Origin: Clostridium beijerinckii
Lineage (GTDB): Bacteria; Bacillota; Clostridia; Clostridiales; Clostridiaceae
Assembly (NCBI RefSeq): GCF_036699995.1
Contig: NZ_CP144906.1
Location: forward strand, 685,501 to 749,500
Reading direction: 5' to 3'
DNA length: 64,000 bases
This document shows positions 1-9,145 of the stretch, in pieces. The first letter of the stretch is position 1. Each line of letters starts with the position of its first letter. A model generated the notes under the pieces. It searched no databases. It was not told the DNA's origin and was given only the letters and a program-made list of their open reading frames with translations. The translations under genes and the position numbers were made by a program.

Positions 1-119
1 CTCTTATGCATCATCTACTTATATTTCATGGAAGAAGATGTTGTAGTGCTAGAAATCCTAAGTGTGGGGAATGTCCAATAAAGGATTTATGTAGTTATGA
101 TAATAAAACTAACAGATAA
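1..119 (+). CDS. nth: Endonuclease III, C-terminal fragment (cut by window start)
   Basis: Only the last 38 codons are present, read in the frame that begins at base 3. They hold the [4Fe-4S] cluster loop that closes endonuclease III: four cysteines spaced C-x6-C-x2-C-x5-C (ending ...KCGECPIKDLC), preceded by an LMHHLLIFHGRRCC segment typical of the family. The enzyme is a DNA glycosylase/AP lyase that removes oxidised pyrimidines in base-excision repair. A hairpin follows 24 bases after the stop. The start and catalytic Lys/Asp lie outside the window, so integrity of the gene cannot be judged. Confidence 0.88.
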   Translation, partial: LMHHLLIFHGRRCCSARNPKCGECPIKDLCSYDNKTNR

Positions 120-142
120 AAGAATATTTATAAAATTTTCAT

Positions 143-190
143 GAACCACAATTAAGACAATTTATAGTCAAAGTGGTTCTTTTAATTGTG
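143..190 (+). terminator. Probable terminator after nth
   Basis: GAACCAC (143-149) pairs with GTGGTTC (173-179), followed by TTTT. CACAATTA (147-154) can alternatively pair with TAATTGTG (183-190). The long loop makes it weaker than a classical terminator. Confidence 0.5.
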
Positions 191-274
191 CCGTTAATTT
201 AATAAAATAAAGATAAGTTAGAATGAATAAATTTAATTAACAGGAAATATTAATAAGTATTTTGGAGGTAATCT

Positions 275-1180
275 ATGAAAATTGGAGTTATAATGGGTGG
301 TATATCATCAGAAAGAGAGATATCATTGCAAAGTGGAAAATCTATAATTGAAAATATAAACAAGGAAAAGTATGAAGTGCTACCAATTGTAATAGATAAA
401 AAAGAAGATATAATAAATAAATCTAAAGGGATAGATTTCGCACTTTTAGCTTTACATGGCCAATTTGGAGAGGATGGAACAGTTCAATCAGTGCTTCAAA
501 CACTAGGTATACCATATTCAGGGTGTGGGCCTTTAAGTAGTGCTATGTGCATGGATAAAGACGTATCAAAATCCGTTTTAGAGGCAAATGGGATTAGGAC
601 TGCTCCTTGGATTAACCTAAGAAAAGGCGATAATATAGATTTCAATAAAATAAATGAATTAGGATATCCAGTTGTAGTAAAACCTACTCATGGTGGATCA
701 AGTGTTGCGACATTCATAGTTAAAGAAGAGAAGGAAATTGAAAACTGTGTTTCAGAAGCTTTTAAATGGGATAGCGAAGTTATGATAGAAAAATTTATAA
801 AAGGTGATGAAATAACTTGCCCTGTATATAATAATAAAATGCTTCCAGTAATTGCAATTAAGCCTAAGGCTGAATTCTTTGACTTTACATCTAAATATCA
901 AGATGGAGGGGCAGAAGAAATAGTAGTTGAGCTAGAAGCAGAGTTACACAAGGAAGTAGAAAAGATGGCGTTAGAAACTTATAAAGCACTTAAATGCGAA
1001 GTGTATTCTAGAGTTGATATGATAGTTACAGAGGAAGGCGTACCATACATTTTAGAAATAAATACTCTTCCAGGAATGACTAAAAATAGCCTAATTCCTA
1101 AAAGTGCAGCAGCTTTGAATATAGGATTTTCAGAACTGATAGATATGATCATACAGGATTCGTTGAAAATAAGCAGATAG
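275..1180 (+). CDS. ddl: D-alanine--D-alanine ligase
   Basis: ATP-grasp ligase that joins two D-alanines to make the dipeptide terminus of the peptidoglycan precursor, acting in the cytoplasm. The 301 residues match the usual length. Visible signatures are the N-terminal MGGISSEREISL loop (residues 7-18, including the catalytic Glu of the SxE motif), GQFGEDGTVQS near residue 63-73, the glycine-rich THGGSSVATF ATP loop near residue 138, and the C-terminal EINTLPGMT metal/ATP-binding motif. TTTTGGAGGTAATCTATG gives a strong ribosome site. It stands alone, bounded by hairpins on both sides. The nearby VanR/VanS-like pair is 8 kb away and is not linked to it. The second motif set is of the D-Ala-D-Ala rather than clearly the D-Ala-D-Lac type, but residues deciding this were not examined structurally. 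Confidence 0.95.
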   Translation: MKIGVIMGGISSEREISLQSGKSIIENINKEKYEVLPIVIDKKEDIINKSKGIDFALLALHGQFGEDGTVQSVLQTLGIPYSGCGPLSSAMCMDKDVSKSVLEANGIRTAPWINLRKGDNIDFNKINELGYPVVVKPTHGGSSVATFIVKEEKEIENCVSEAFKWDSEVMIEKFIKGDEITCPVYNNKMLPVIAIKPKAEFFDFTSKYQDGGAEEIVVELEAELHKEVEKMALETYKALKCEVYSRVDMIVTEEGVPYILEINTLPGMTKNSLIPKSAAALNIGFSELIDMIIQDSLKISR

Positions 1181-1226
1181 TATATGAATTATAAAATTTT
1201 TTAAATATTTATAACATTAAAATTGA

Positions 1227-1268
1227 AAAACTACTTGTTTAAGAATACCTTAGACAAGTAGTTTTTAT
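1227..1268. terminator. Terminator between ddl and fur (probably bidirectional)
   Basis: AAAACTACTTGT (1227-1238) pairs perfectly with ACAAGTAGTTTT (1254-1265), followed by TTTAT on the plus strand and preceded by A-rich sequence that gives a U-tract on the minus strand. It can serve the convergent ddl and fur transcripts. Confidence 0.8.
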
Positions 1269-1347
1269 CATAATTTCTATTGAAAACAATCTGCAAATCT
1301 TCCAGTAAAACCTTTTAGAAAATATAACTTATATTAAGACAACTTAG

Positions 1348-1761
1348 TTATTGTTTCTTTTTGCAATCTTTACATACGCCCTTCATAACCAAGTCATGAT
1401 CTGTTAAAGTGAAGCCAGTCGCATTTTGAACTAATTCTTGAATCTGAAGCATAGGACAAGGGATTTCAACTTCTTTGTGACATATATCACATTCCAAATG
1501 ATGCCTATGAGTTTTTCCTTTTAGCTTATATGAAAAGACTCCATCATTTAGAGTTATTTTTTCAATAATTTCTTTTTCTTCAAATAATTCTAAAGTTCTA
1601 TAAACCGTGCTCAAATTTATATTTATATTGTTGCTTTTATAAATCTGATATATTTTTTCAGCTGACAAACTGTTTTCAGAATTTTTTAATATACTTAGGA
1701 TTTCTGTTCTTCCTTTAGTTATTTTAATTCCTTTATTTTTAAGAATTTCCTTTGGTTCCAT
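1348..1761 (-). CDS. Fur-family metal-responsive repressor
   Basis: Small dimeric DNA-binding metal sensor of the Fur/PerR/Zur family. The N-terminal winged helix (including NLSTVYRTLELFEE, residues about 49-62) is followed by the HRHHLECDIC hinge with three histidines, then a dimerisation domain. Two CxxC pairs (C91/C94 and C130/C133 from the chosen start) make the structural zinc site. I start at the ATG at 1761 because AGGGG lies 8 nt before it, whereas the upstream ATG at 1767 is only 2 nt from it. It lies 57 nt downstream of mntP on the same strand, so the two may be co-transcribed; that hints at iron, manganese or peroxide sensing, but the metal cannot be fixed from sequence alone. Confidence 0.88.
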   Translation of the reverse strand: MEPKEILKNKGIKITKGRTEILSILKNSENSLSAEKIYQIYKSNNININLSTVYRTLELFEEKEIIEKITLNDGVFSYKLKGKTHRHHLECDICHKEVEIPCPMLQIQELVQNATGFTLTDHDLVMKGVCKDCKKKQ

Positions 1762-1818
1762 TTTCATATCCCCTAACAGCTAAATATTAAATATATTATA
1801 TCACATATATTTAATATC

Positions 1819-2370
1819 TTAAAAAAATATCATCTTAAAACCAAAAAATATAAGAGCTATCCCGCCAAAAAAGTTAGCATACGTTGTAACAAATTTTATT
1901 TTTTTAATATATCTGCACATAAAAAATCCTACTGTACATGTAAATAAAGTGATTAATCCAATTAAAATTGAATCAACACAAAGTAGAAGATTGTATGAAA
2001 TTTCATGAAATGCAGTGAATCCTATAACTAGTGCATCTATACTAACGGATATTCCAAGTATTAAACAAGTACTATTTTTTATTAAAATTTCAGTTTCTTT
2101 TTCCTTAAAGCCATCTATTATTATAAGAGTTCCTACGACTGCCATAATTATTCCACCAGCAATGGAAGGGATGCTTGTAATATAAGTATCAAATAAATAT
2201 CCTAAACTTCCACCTACGTATGTAAATAAAAACTGAAAGAATGCAAATGATAATAAAAACTTTATTTTATGGATTCTATTAATTCTAGGATTTAGACCGA
2301 TTCCTAATGTTACGCCAAAAGCATCCATGGCCAGTGCAATTCCTATTATTATAATGTCGTACAAATTCAT
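1819..2370 (-). CDS. mntP: MntP-family manganese efflux pump
   Basis: Integral membrane protein of 183 residues with six predicted membrane helices in two similar halves. Each half carries the conserved membrane-embedded Asp motif: ALAMDAFGVTLGIGL (residues 13-27) and SVSIDALVIGF (about 109-119). The family exports Mn2+ in E. coli and other bacteria. AAAGGAGGAAGAGAAAATG gives a strong start. It precedes the fur-family gene on the same strand, a sensible metal-homeostasis pairing. No yybP-ykoY (Mn2+) riboswitch is visible in the 190 bp upstream, so transcriptional control by the neighbouring repressor is the simpler inference. Confidence 0.88.
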   Translation of the reverse strand: MNLYDIIIIGIALAMDAFGVTLGIGLNPRINRIHKIKFLLSFAFFQFLFTYVGGSLGYLFDTYITSIPSIAGGIIMAVVGTLIIIDGFKEKETEILIKNSTCLILGISVSIDALVIGFTAFHEISYNLLLCVDSILIGLITLFTCTVGFFMCRYIKKIKFVTTYANFFGGIALIFFGFKMIFF

Positions 2371-2558
2371 TTTCTCTTCCTCCTTTAAAATTAGACTTAC
2401 TCTATAATAATTAAAGTTTTTTTAATATATGCAAAAAATTTAAAAAAAGTCTTTATTAAATCTTTTTTTTGTTGTATATTAATAAATAGTGTATTACTAT
2501 TGGCTAAATAGTATAGCATATTTAACCAAATTAGTATAGCAAACAAGGAGGAAATTTC

Positions 2559-3776
2559 ATGTCAAATTGTATAATAGCTCAATCTGGGGGGCCAACGGCA
2601 GTAATTAATTCAAGTGTAGTAGGACTTTTAAATGCTAATAAAGAACTAAAAACTTTTGAAAAAGTTTATGGAGGCCTAAATGGTATTGAGGGTATATTAA
2701 ATAGAAATATAATTGATTTGTCATCAGTTTCAGAAAATGAAATAGATAATTTTAGATTTACTCCATCTTCAGGGCTTGGATCTTGTAGGTATAAATTAAA
2801 AGATTTAGATTCTTGTAGTGAAGAATATGAAAGTTTAATAGAAATACTTAGAGAATATGATATAACATCATTCTTTTATGTTGGTGGAAATGATTCTATG
2901 GATACCATAGCAAAGCTTTCACGATATGCAAAACAAAATGATATTGGAATAAGTTTTATAGGTATACCTAAAACTATTGATAATGATTTAAAATTCACTG
3001 ATCACACTCCAGGCTTTGGCAGTGCAGCAAAATTCATTGGAACAACAGCGCTTGAAACATATTTAGATGCATCAGTTTACATAAATAACGGTATATTTAT
3101 TTTAGAAACGATGGGAAGAGATACAGGATGGCTTGCAGCTTCTGCATGTATTGCAAAGCTTGATGGAAAACCAATTGCAGATTTTATATACCTTCCTGAA
3201 GCAGCGTTTGATAAAATCAAATTTTTGAATGATGTTAGGCAAAGATTTGAAGAACAAAATAAAGTGTATATAATTGTATCAGAAGGAATAAGAGATAAAG
3301 ATGGAAGATTCATTTCTGAATTTGATTGTGTTTCTCAAGATAAATTTGGACACGTTCAATTAGGAGGGGTATCTGAATACTTGAGAAGGCTAATTCTTGA
3401 TGCTGGATTTACAACAAGGGTAAAAGCACTACAACTTGGGGTTCTTCAACGTTGTGCAATGCATTGTGCTTCAGACACTGATTTGACAGAAGCGTATAAT
3501 GCTGGAAAGATGGCTTTACAATATGCTTCACAAGGAGAATCAGGGAAAATGGTTAGCATTAACAGGTTATCTAATGAGCCTTATGAAGTTAATTATCCAT
3601 TAGTTAAGGCAGAAGATGTAGCAAATAATGTTAAGTATTTCCCTATAGAATGGATTAATAAAGAAGGTAATTTTGTAACACCTGAAGCATGCTCATATTT
3701 TGAGCCATTAATCAAAGATGCTCCTAGTTTAGAGTTTGAGAGAAATCTTCCAAAATATAAGGTGTTTAATCAATAG
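2559..3776 (+). CDS. pfp: 6-phosphofructokinase, PPi-dependent type
   Basis: Phosphorylates fructose 6-phosphate to fructose 1,6-bisphosphate. The 405-residue length and motifs fit the pyrophosphate-using group rather than the 320-residue ATP-dependent PfkA. In GGNDS (109-113) an Asp occupies the position that is Gly in ATP enzymes (E. coli G104), and in PKTIDND (137-143) Lys138 replaces E. coli G124; this D/K pair is the known PPi-use signature. The catalytic TID Asp is kept. QSGGPTAVINSS near the N-terminus binds the phosphoryl donor. It is transcribed divergently from mntP, ends in its own terminator, and lies 14 kb from the glycolytic cluster. A second, ATP-type enzyme may exist elsewhere in the genome. 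Confidence 0.9.
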   Translation: MSNCIIAQSGGPTAVINSSVVGLLNANKELKTFEKVYGGLNGIEGILNRNIIDLSSVSENEIDNFRFTPSSGLGSCRYKLKDLDSCSEEYESLIEILREYDITSFFYVGGNDSMDTIAKLSRYAKQNDIGISFIGIPKTIDNDLKFTDHTPGFGSAAKFIGTTALETYLDASVYINNGIFILETMGRDTGWLAASACIAKLDGKPIADFIYLPEAAFDKIKFLNDVRQRFEEQNKVYIIVSEGIRDKDGRFISEFDCVSQDKFGHVQLGGVSEYLRRLILDAGFTTRVKALQLGVLQRCAMHCASDTDLTEAYNAGKMALQYASQGESGKMVSINRLSNEPYEVNYPLVKAEDVANNVKYFPIEWINKEGNFVTPEACSYFEPLIKDAPSLEFERNLPKYKVFNQ

Positions 3777-3827
3777 ATAATAAGTATAAAATCATAAGCT
3801 TAGATGTTTTAATATTTAACTAATAGA

Positions 3828-3866
3828 AGGATGTATATATGAAGAATTTCATTTATACATCCTATA
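3828..3866 (+). terminator. Terminator after pfp
   Basis: AGGATGTATA (3828-3837) pairs with TATACATCCT (3854-3863). The trailing bases are only partly U-rich. It is convergent with the next minus-strand gene. Confidence 0.65.
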
Positions 3867-3940
3867 AATTAATAGAATTTTCAATAGTATAATAAATTTT
3901 ATTGTACTATTTATTTTTAGTTCTAAATAAAGAAAATTTA

Positions 3941-5245
3941 TTATTTTATTTTTCGTAAAGAGATATCTTCTAATACATTTAAAAAGGTATCCACTTCTTC
4001 AATTGAATTATATAATGCAAAACTTACTCGTATCATTCCTAACATTTTTTTATCTGGATTATCAAGGAATTCTTTAGCTTCATCTTCACTTACGTTCATG
4101 AGTCTTCTACAATATGGATGGGAACAAAACCAGCCATGTCTTACAGAAATTCCTTTCTTTTTAGCCAAGATATCAGCTACATCATGATGATACATATCCT
4201 CTATATTAAAGGTGGCAATTCCAAGCCTATCACTGATGTTTTCAGTATCTCCATAGTTTATAATTTTAGGGATTTTCTTAAGTCCTTCTATAGTGTGCTC
4301 TAAAAGAAGTCTTTCATGTTTTTCTATATAGTCGTATCCAATGGTATTAATAACTCGTAATGAATTAACTAAGCTCATTACACCCAAAAAATTTGGTGTT
4401 CCTGCTTCATTCTTCTCTGGTGGGGGAAGAAACTCAATCTCTCTATCCATTACTAATTCAACAGTTCCACCACCTAAATAATCAGGATCTGCATCCATGA
4501 AATCCTCTTTTAATCCTATTATGACTCCTACACCAAAGGGAGAATAAATTTTGTGCGACGAAAATACCAAGAAATCAATTTGATCATCATCTGTGTCCCC
4601 GCTAATATTAACTCTTGTGTGTGGTACAAGTTGTGCACCATCTACAATCAATTTGGCACCATATTTATGAACTAGTTTTGCTATAAAATGAATATGATTT
4701 ATATAACCAGTTACATTAGAAGCTCCAGTAAGAGATACATATTTTATTTTACCATTGCTTTTCTTTAGTTTCTCTTCCAACTCTTCAAGTTTGAGCCTGC
4801 CTTGTTGATCTACTTCGATATAATCGACGTTACCTCTTTTTCGCCAAGGCAAATCATTTGAATGATGCTCCATTCTAGAGGTTAATACTATTTCGTCTGG
4901 AGTTTTAGTAAGAGTTTTTGCTAATTTGTTTATACCTTCAGTTGTATTGCTAACGTATATTACAACATATTTATCTTTATCTTTTACATTGAAAAAATCC
5001 AGTAAAAAATTTTTAGATTCTTTATATAAATTGGTAGTTATTTCAGCTTTTTGACCTGTTCCTCGTCCTATAGAAGCATAAGTATTGCTCAATTGTTTGA
5101 TATATTCAATACTTGACTTAATAGGCGGAGTTGTAGCTGCATTATCAAAATTTATTCCATCTATACAATTTCCATCAGAATCACACACTTTTTCATCTAA
5201 TCCAACAAATAAGTCTTTAATGTTTTCCTTATTTTCTATCTTCAT
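3941..5245 (-). CDS. Cysteine desulfurase-like class V aminotransferase
   Basis: PLP enzyme of the SufS/IscS/NifS fold, expected to take sulfur from cysteine as an enzyme persulfide. Visible residues: NFDNAATTP near the N-terminus, EHHSN (His127/128), the VDGAQ Asp202, and the Schiff-base Lys232 in SSHKIYSPFG. A loop HGWFCSHPYC supplies candidate persulfide cysteines at 374 and 379, but it differs from the RxGxHC loop of SufS. I start at the ATG at 5245, 8 nt after GGAGG; the possible TTG at 5260 overlaps the ribosome site itself. It stands alone, without iscU, sufU or tRNA-thiolation genes next to it. The acceptor, and strictly the substrate (cysteine versus a related amino acid), remain inference. 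Confidence 0.8.
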   Translation of the reverse strand: MKIENKENIKDLFVGLDEKVCDSDGNCIDGINFDNAATTPPIKSSIEYIKQLSNTYASIGRGTGQKAEITTNLYKESKNFLLDFFNVKDKDKYVVIYVSNTTEGINKLAKTLTKTPDEIVLTSRMEHHSNDLPWRKRGNVDYIEVDQQGRLKLEELEEKLKKSNGKIKYVSLTGASNVTGYINHIHFIAKLVHKYGAKLIVDGAQLVPHTRVNISGDTDDDQIDFLVFSSHKIYSPFGVGVIIGLKEDFMDADPDYLGGGTVELVMDREIEFLPPPEKNEAGTPNFLGVMSLVNSLRVINTIGYDYIEKHERLLLEHTIEGLKKIPKIINYGDTENISDRLGIATFNIEDMYHHDVADILAKKKGISVRHGWFCSHPYCRRLMNVSEDEAKEFLDNPDKKMLGMIRVSFALYNSIEEVDTFLNVLEDISLRKIK

Positions 5246-5407
5246 ATGCATCTCCTCCAATATATATTATTCCTATAATATATTTATTGTTCGCTTAAGA
5301 GGGCTGTAAAATTCATATCTTTTTCTTTCCATTTTGTACTATATATAATTGTTATGCATATTAATTAAGAGAAGCAAATATTATTTATTTTTAGGAGGTA
5401 GTTTAAA

Positions 5408-5887
5408 ATGAACCCTGATAAGAAGTATATGTCTCAAGTCAGCTCGAGTGATAACGATATTAGATTTGTTCCACCAGCATTTATGAGTACAAATATCTAC
5501 GAAAAAGTTTCGTTTGGTATTGATGATAATAATCGTAATTTAGATTTATTTCCTTCCGAAACAGGCATGCCTGAATTATGTTATTATTCCGATAATCAAA
5601 ATGAAGGAATTAGTAGTTGTTTCAATTTTAATAACATAGCTAATAATGAAATACCTACTACTTTTGATGCACTAAGAGGCCTTGATTTAGATTTAAATGA
5701 AGAAGATCTTGAAAGAAATAATTCCGATAATGATGTGAATAAAATTTATGCTAGAATTGAAAGAAGACATCCAGGAATATTCGCGACTCTTTATTCATAT
5801 AGAATTCCTCGTCCGATAGTTAGAGTAATTATCAAAAGGTTGATAAAACTTACATTAGCATATTGCGATAAAAATAATAACTACTAA
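5408..5887 (+). CDS. Hypothetical protein, 159 residues
   Basis: I do not recognise this protein. It starts after a perfect AGGAGGT site and is acidic and Asn-rich over its first 115 residues (repeated DDNN, NNIANNE, DLDLNEEDLE stretches) with no signal peptide. The last 45 residues change character to a basic, possibly amphipathic or membrane-binding tail (ARIERRHPGIFATLYSYRIPRP...RLIKLTLAY). The acidic linker plus basic helix layout would suit a small spore or membrane-surface protein, but that is speculation. It is divergent from the desulfurase and closes at a strong hairpin shared with the TetR gene. Confidence 0.7.
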   Translation: MNPDKKYMSQVSSSDNDIRFVPPAFMSTNIYEKVSFGIDDNNRNLDLFPSETGMPELCYYSDNQNEGISSCFNFNNIANNEIPTTFDALRGLDLDLNEEDLERNNSDNDVNKIYARIERRHPGIFATLYSYRIPRPIVRVIIKRLIKLTLAYCDKNNNY

Positions 5888-5907
5888 TAACCAGTTTAAC
5901 ATACAAA

Positions 5908-5960
5908 AATATCTTGAAGATTTACAACTACTATAATGTAAAATCTTTAAGATATTTCTT
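5908..5960. terminator. Bidirectional terminator
   Basis: A long stem, AATATCTTGAAGATTTACA (5908-5926) with TGTAAAATCTTTAAGATATT (from 5938), is flanked by A-run and T-run. It serves the convergent hypothetical gene and the TetR gene. Confidence 0.8.
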
Positions 5961-5997
5961 TACATAGCTTTTAAAAATAGGTTTCAATATATATGAG

Positions 5998-6612
5998 TTA
6001 CACGCTTATCATAGCCAAAATTTTTTTAAAAAGTATTGGTTTTATACTTTCGATATCTGTGGGTTCTTTCAATATTATAGTAGTAAAACATATGCTGCCA
6101 ACTAATTCAAAAATCATAAATAATGTCATTTCAGCTTCTTCTTCGTCCATTCCTGATTTAGTTAGGTTCTTAACAAAAATATCTAGGACTTTCTTTACAT
6201 CATTATATGCTTCTGGTTTCATTATTGCCTTCCTATAAAGTCCCCATGAAATATTTTTATTAATTAGCTTTAGCAGAGAAACATTATCTTTTAAATAATT
6301 TATTATATAATCAATGAAGAATAGTGTACGTTCTTTAAAATCTTTACTTCCCAAAGCATTTGTTTTAGCCAATCCTTCTCGTATTATTTCATTACTTTTT
6401 TGAAGAATTAATTTATTTAAAATATCATATTTATCACTGAAATATAGATAAAAAGTCCCTTTTGCTACTCTTGCATTCTTAGTTATATCATCGATCGAAG
6501 TTTTTTCTATGCCGTTTTTAAGAAATAAATCATATGCTGCTAAAAATAACTCTTCCTCTTTTAATTGTTTTTTATTCTGGGTAAGAGATTTATTGTTATT
6601 CTTTAAAGTCAT
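5998..6612 (-). CDS. TetR-family transcriptional regulator
   Basis: 204-residue repressor-type regulator. The N-terminal helix-turn-helix is clear: FLAAYDLFLKNGIEKTSIDDITKNARVAKGTFYLYFSDKYDILNKL (about residues 23-68), ending in the TFYxYFxxK signature. The C-terminal ligand-binding domain has no assignable family. GGAGGC 8 nt before the ATG supports the start. It is divergent from an ABC-F ATPase gene across a 261-bp AT-rich region, so control of itself and possibly that neighbour is plausible; I could not define a convincing palindromic operator there. Confidence 0.9.
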   Translation of the reverse strand: MTLKNNNKSLTQNKKQLKEEELFLAAYDLFLKNGIEKTSIDDITKNARVAKGTFYLYFSDKYDILNKLILQKSNEIIREGLAKTNALGSKDFKERTLFFIDYIINYLKDNVSLLKLINKNISWGLYRKAIMKPEAYNDVKKVLDIFVKNLTKSGMDEEEAEMTLFMIFELVGSICFTTIILKEPTDIESIKPILFKKILAMISV

Positions 6613-6873
6613 ATTTTGCCTCCAAATTACGTGTTTAACTTATTATAAAGCAAATTAAATAATAATCCAAATTTTACGTAGCGATAATAAAAAAATTATC
6701 AATTAACTCTTAATATAGTTAAATTGATATAACACCGATAAGATAGTATAATTTAGTAGAGAAAATTTAGTTAAGCTATTAATCCATTTTATATAGGATT
6801 TACGTTTTAATATTAAATTAAACCTTTATAGTTTAAATTCTGGATTTTCGTATGAAATACTGGAGGATAAAAA

Positions 6874-8793
6874 ATGATTGTATTAAGTTGTAAAAATATA
6901 TGTAAAAGTTATGGTATAAATACTATTTTGAAAGATGTAACATTTTCAATAAATGAAGGAGATAAGGTTGGTATAATTGGATCAAATGGAGAAGGAAAAA
7001 CAACCTTGTTTAAGATATTATCAAAAGAAATTACGCAAGATGATGGAGAAGTCTTTATAGATAAAAATAAGTCTTTGGGTTATCTTGCTCAACATTTAGC
7101 ATTAGATTCATACAAAACGATTTATGATGAAATGCTCATTGTTTTTGAAGATCTCCAAAGATTAGAACGTAAGATTACAGAGTTAGAAGCTAAGATGAAT
7201 GAACCGTATGATGAAAATAATGCTTCATATCATGAGAAAATTATAAAAGACTATGGAACTGCCCAAGATCTGTATCAAAACAGAGGCGGATATACATATA
7301 AAGGAGAAATATCGCGAGTTCTTAAAGGATTAGGATTTACAGAAGATGACTTTGATAAACTAATTTCAACTTTAAGTGGAGGGCAGAAAACTAGAGTCGC
7401 ACTTTGTAAGCTATTACTTTTAAATCCTGATATACTACTACTTGATGAGCCTACGAATCACTTGGATTTGGAAGCAATTGAATGGCTTGAAGAATATTTA
7501 AAAACTTATAAAGGAACTGTAATTGTAATTTCCCATGATAGATTTTTCTTGGATTCTGTAACAACAGCAACATTTCAGGTTATAAATGGTCACGTGAATT
7601 GTTATAATGCTCCATATACAAAATCTTTAGAACTTATGAAGAAAGATTATGAGGCTAAATTAAAAGCTTATAATTTACAACAGACGGAAATAAAAAGACA
7701 AGAAGCAATAATAGAAAAATTTAGATCATTCAATAGAGAGAAAAGTATAAAGGCAGCTGAAAGTAGGGAGAAGGCACTTGATAAAATGGAAATTGTAGAT
7801 GCTCCTGATAAAGAAAAAACTGCATCTAAGATTAAATTTGAAGCTTCTGTTAAAAGTGGATATGATGTGCTTCATGTTGAAAAACTGGCTAAAAGCTATG
7901 GAGAAAAGAAATTATTCGATAATTTATCTTTTGATTTAAAAAGAGGAGAAAAGATTGCGTTAATAGGTGAAAATGGACGGGGTAAAACCACACTTTTTAA
8001 TATAATAATGGATAAAGTTAAGAGTGATTCAGGAGTTAAGGTTTTAGGAGTAAATGTTAATGTAGGATACTATGATCAGGAACAATCTAATCTTGATCCT
8101 AATAAGACAATATTAAATGAAGTATGGGATGACTTTCCAGAGTTAACTACAAGTGAACTTAGAGGATTTCTTGGATCATTTCTTTTTAGAGGCGATGATG
8201 TATTTAAAGAAATAAACAAGTTAAGTGGAGGAGAAAGATGTAGAATAAATCTCCTAAAATTGATGTTATCTAAATCAAACTTACTTCTATTAGATGAGCC
8301 TACAAATCATTTGGATATTCCTTCAAGAGAGGCTCTTGAAGAGGCAATTTTAAGCTATGATGGTACATTGATTGTAATTTCACATGATAGATATTTCTTA
8401 AATAAAGTAATTAATAGAATATTGGAATTAGAAGAGCATGGAGTCAATGAATATCTTGGGAATTATAGCTACTATACTGAAAAGAAGAAGAATCCACAAA
8501 GATTTGAGACGTATGAAGGGTTGGCATCTGGAAAGACAAAAACGCAATTAAATGAAGAAAAGAAAAAGAAAAAGGCTTTAGAGAAAGAAGCTAAGGCTAA
8601 GCAAAATGAAATTAAGAATATAGAAACTAATATAACTCAAAATGAGGAAGCTCTTGAAAAATTGCAGGAGGAACTTTGTAAAGAAGAAGTTTATTCTAAT
8701 CCGGTTGAAAGTGAAAGAGTAAATAAAGAAATTAAAAATCTTCAAGAAACTATTGAAAAATTATATGAACAATGGGAAGAGATTTCTAGTTAA
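6874..8793 (+). CDS. ABC-F family ATPase (ribosome-associated type)
   Basis: Two ABC ATPase domains in one chain with no membrane segments, the layout of ABC-F translation factors. Domain 1 has Walker A GSNGEGKTT (about 36-44), signature LSGGQKTR and Walker B LLLDEPTNHLD. A charged linker (about 235-320) carries the P-site tRNA-interaction motif region. Domain 2 has GENGRGKTT, LSGGERCR and LLLDEPTNHLD. A lysine-rich coiled coil (about 555-639) closes the protein. This resembles the uncharacterised YdiF/YfmM/YkpA-like subgroup more than a known antibiotic-resistance ABC-F, though resistance cannot be excluded. The divergent TetR gene could regulate it. ATACTGGAGGATAAAAAATG gives the start. Confidence 0.9.
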   Translation: MIVLSCKNICKSYGINTILKDVTFSINEGDKVGIIGSNGEGKTTLFKILSKEITQDDGEVFIDKNKSLGYLAQHLALDSYKTIYDEMLIVFEDLQRLERKITELEAKMNEPYDENNASYHEKIIKDYGTAQDLYQNRGGYTYKGEISRVLKGLGFTEDDFDKLISTLSGGQKTRVALCKLLLLNPDILLLDEPTNHLDLEAIEWLEEYLKTYKGTVIVISHDRFFLDSVTTATFQVINGHVNCYNAPYTKSLELMKKDYEAKLKAYNLQQTEIKRQEAIIEKFRSFNREKSIKAAESREKALDKMEIVDAPDKEKTASKIKFEASVKSGYDVLHVEKLAKSYGEKKLFDNLSFDLKRGEKIALIGENGRGKTTLFNIIMDKVKSDSGVKVLGVNVNVGYYDQEQSNLDPNKTILNEVWDDFPELTTSELRGFLGSFLFRGDDVFKEINKLSGGERCRINLLKLMLSKSNLLLLDEPTNHLDIPSREALEEAILSYDGTLIVISHDRYFLNKVINRILELEEHGVNEYLGNYSYYTEKKKNPQRFETYEGLASGKTKTQLNEEKKKKKALEKEAKAKQNEIKNIETNITQNEEALEKLQEELCKEEVYSNPVESERVNKEIKNLQETIEKLYEQWEEISS

Positions 8794-9145
8794 TTTAACA
8801 TGATATAGATTAATAAGTTATAAAAAAGAAAACTGGAAAGAGACGATTAACAGTATAAATAAAGGCATGTTTTGTATATGGTGTAAATATAAGCTTAATT
8901 ACAGTTTATTAAGCTTCATCAACTATAACAATACATGCCTTTTATTAGGAAATTATTTATGTATCATATGTGTACATAAGGAATATTTTATATTTTAATT
9001 TCTTTTAATATTTATACATCAGAGTATGTATGGACATATTTTAGAAAATATTAAGAACTACTAGTAAATTTTTTTAAGATATTTAAGTTAGAATGAAATT
9101 ATAGTAGAATTCAGATATAAAATTTTTAGATTGGAGATGGGATGT
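8794..9145 (+). other. Intergenic region: terminator and two-component promoter region
   Basis: AAAGGCATGT (8861-8870) pairs with ACATGCCTTTT (8933-8943), enclosing a nested AAGCTTAAT...ATTAAGCTT hairpin; together they form a long terminator for the ABC-F gene. The remaining 200 bp is AT-rich with no further gene and should contain the promoter of the response-regulator operon. Confidence 0.65.

Noticed and set aside
2371..2558. Mn2+ riboswitch (yybP-ykoY) upstream of mntP
   Set aside because: The conserved loop sequences are absent on the minus strand; the region is simply AT-rich.
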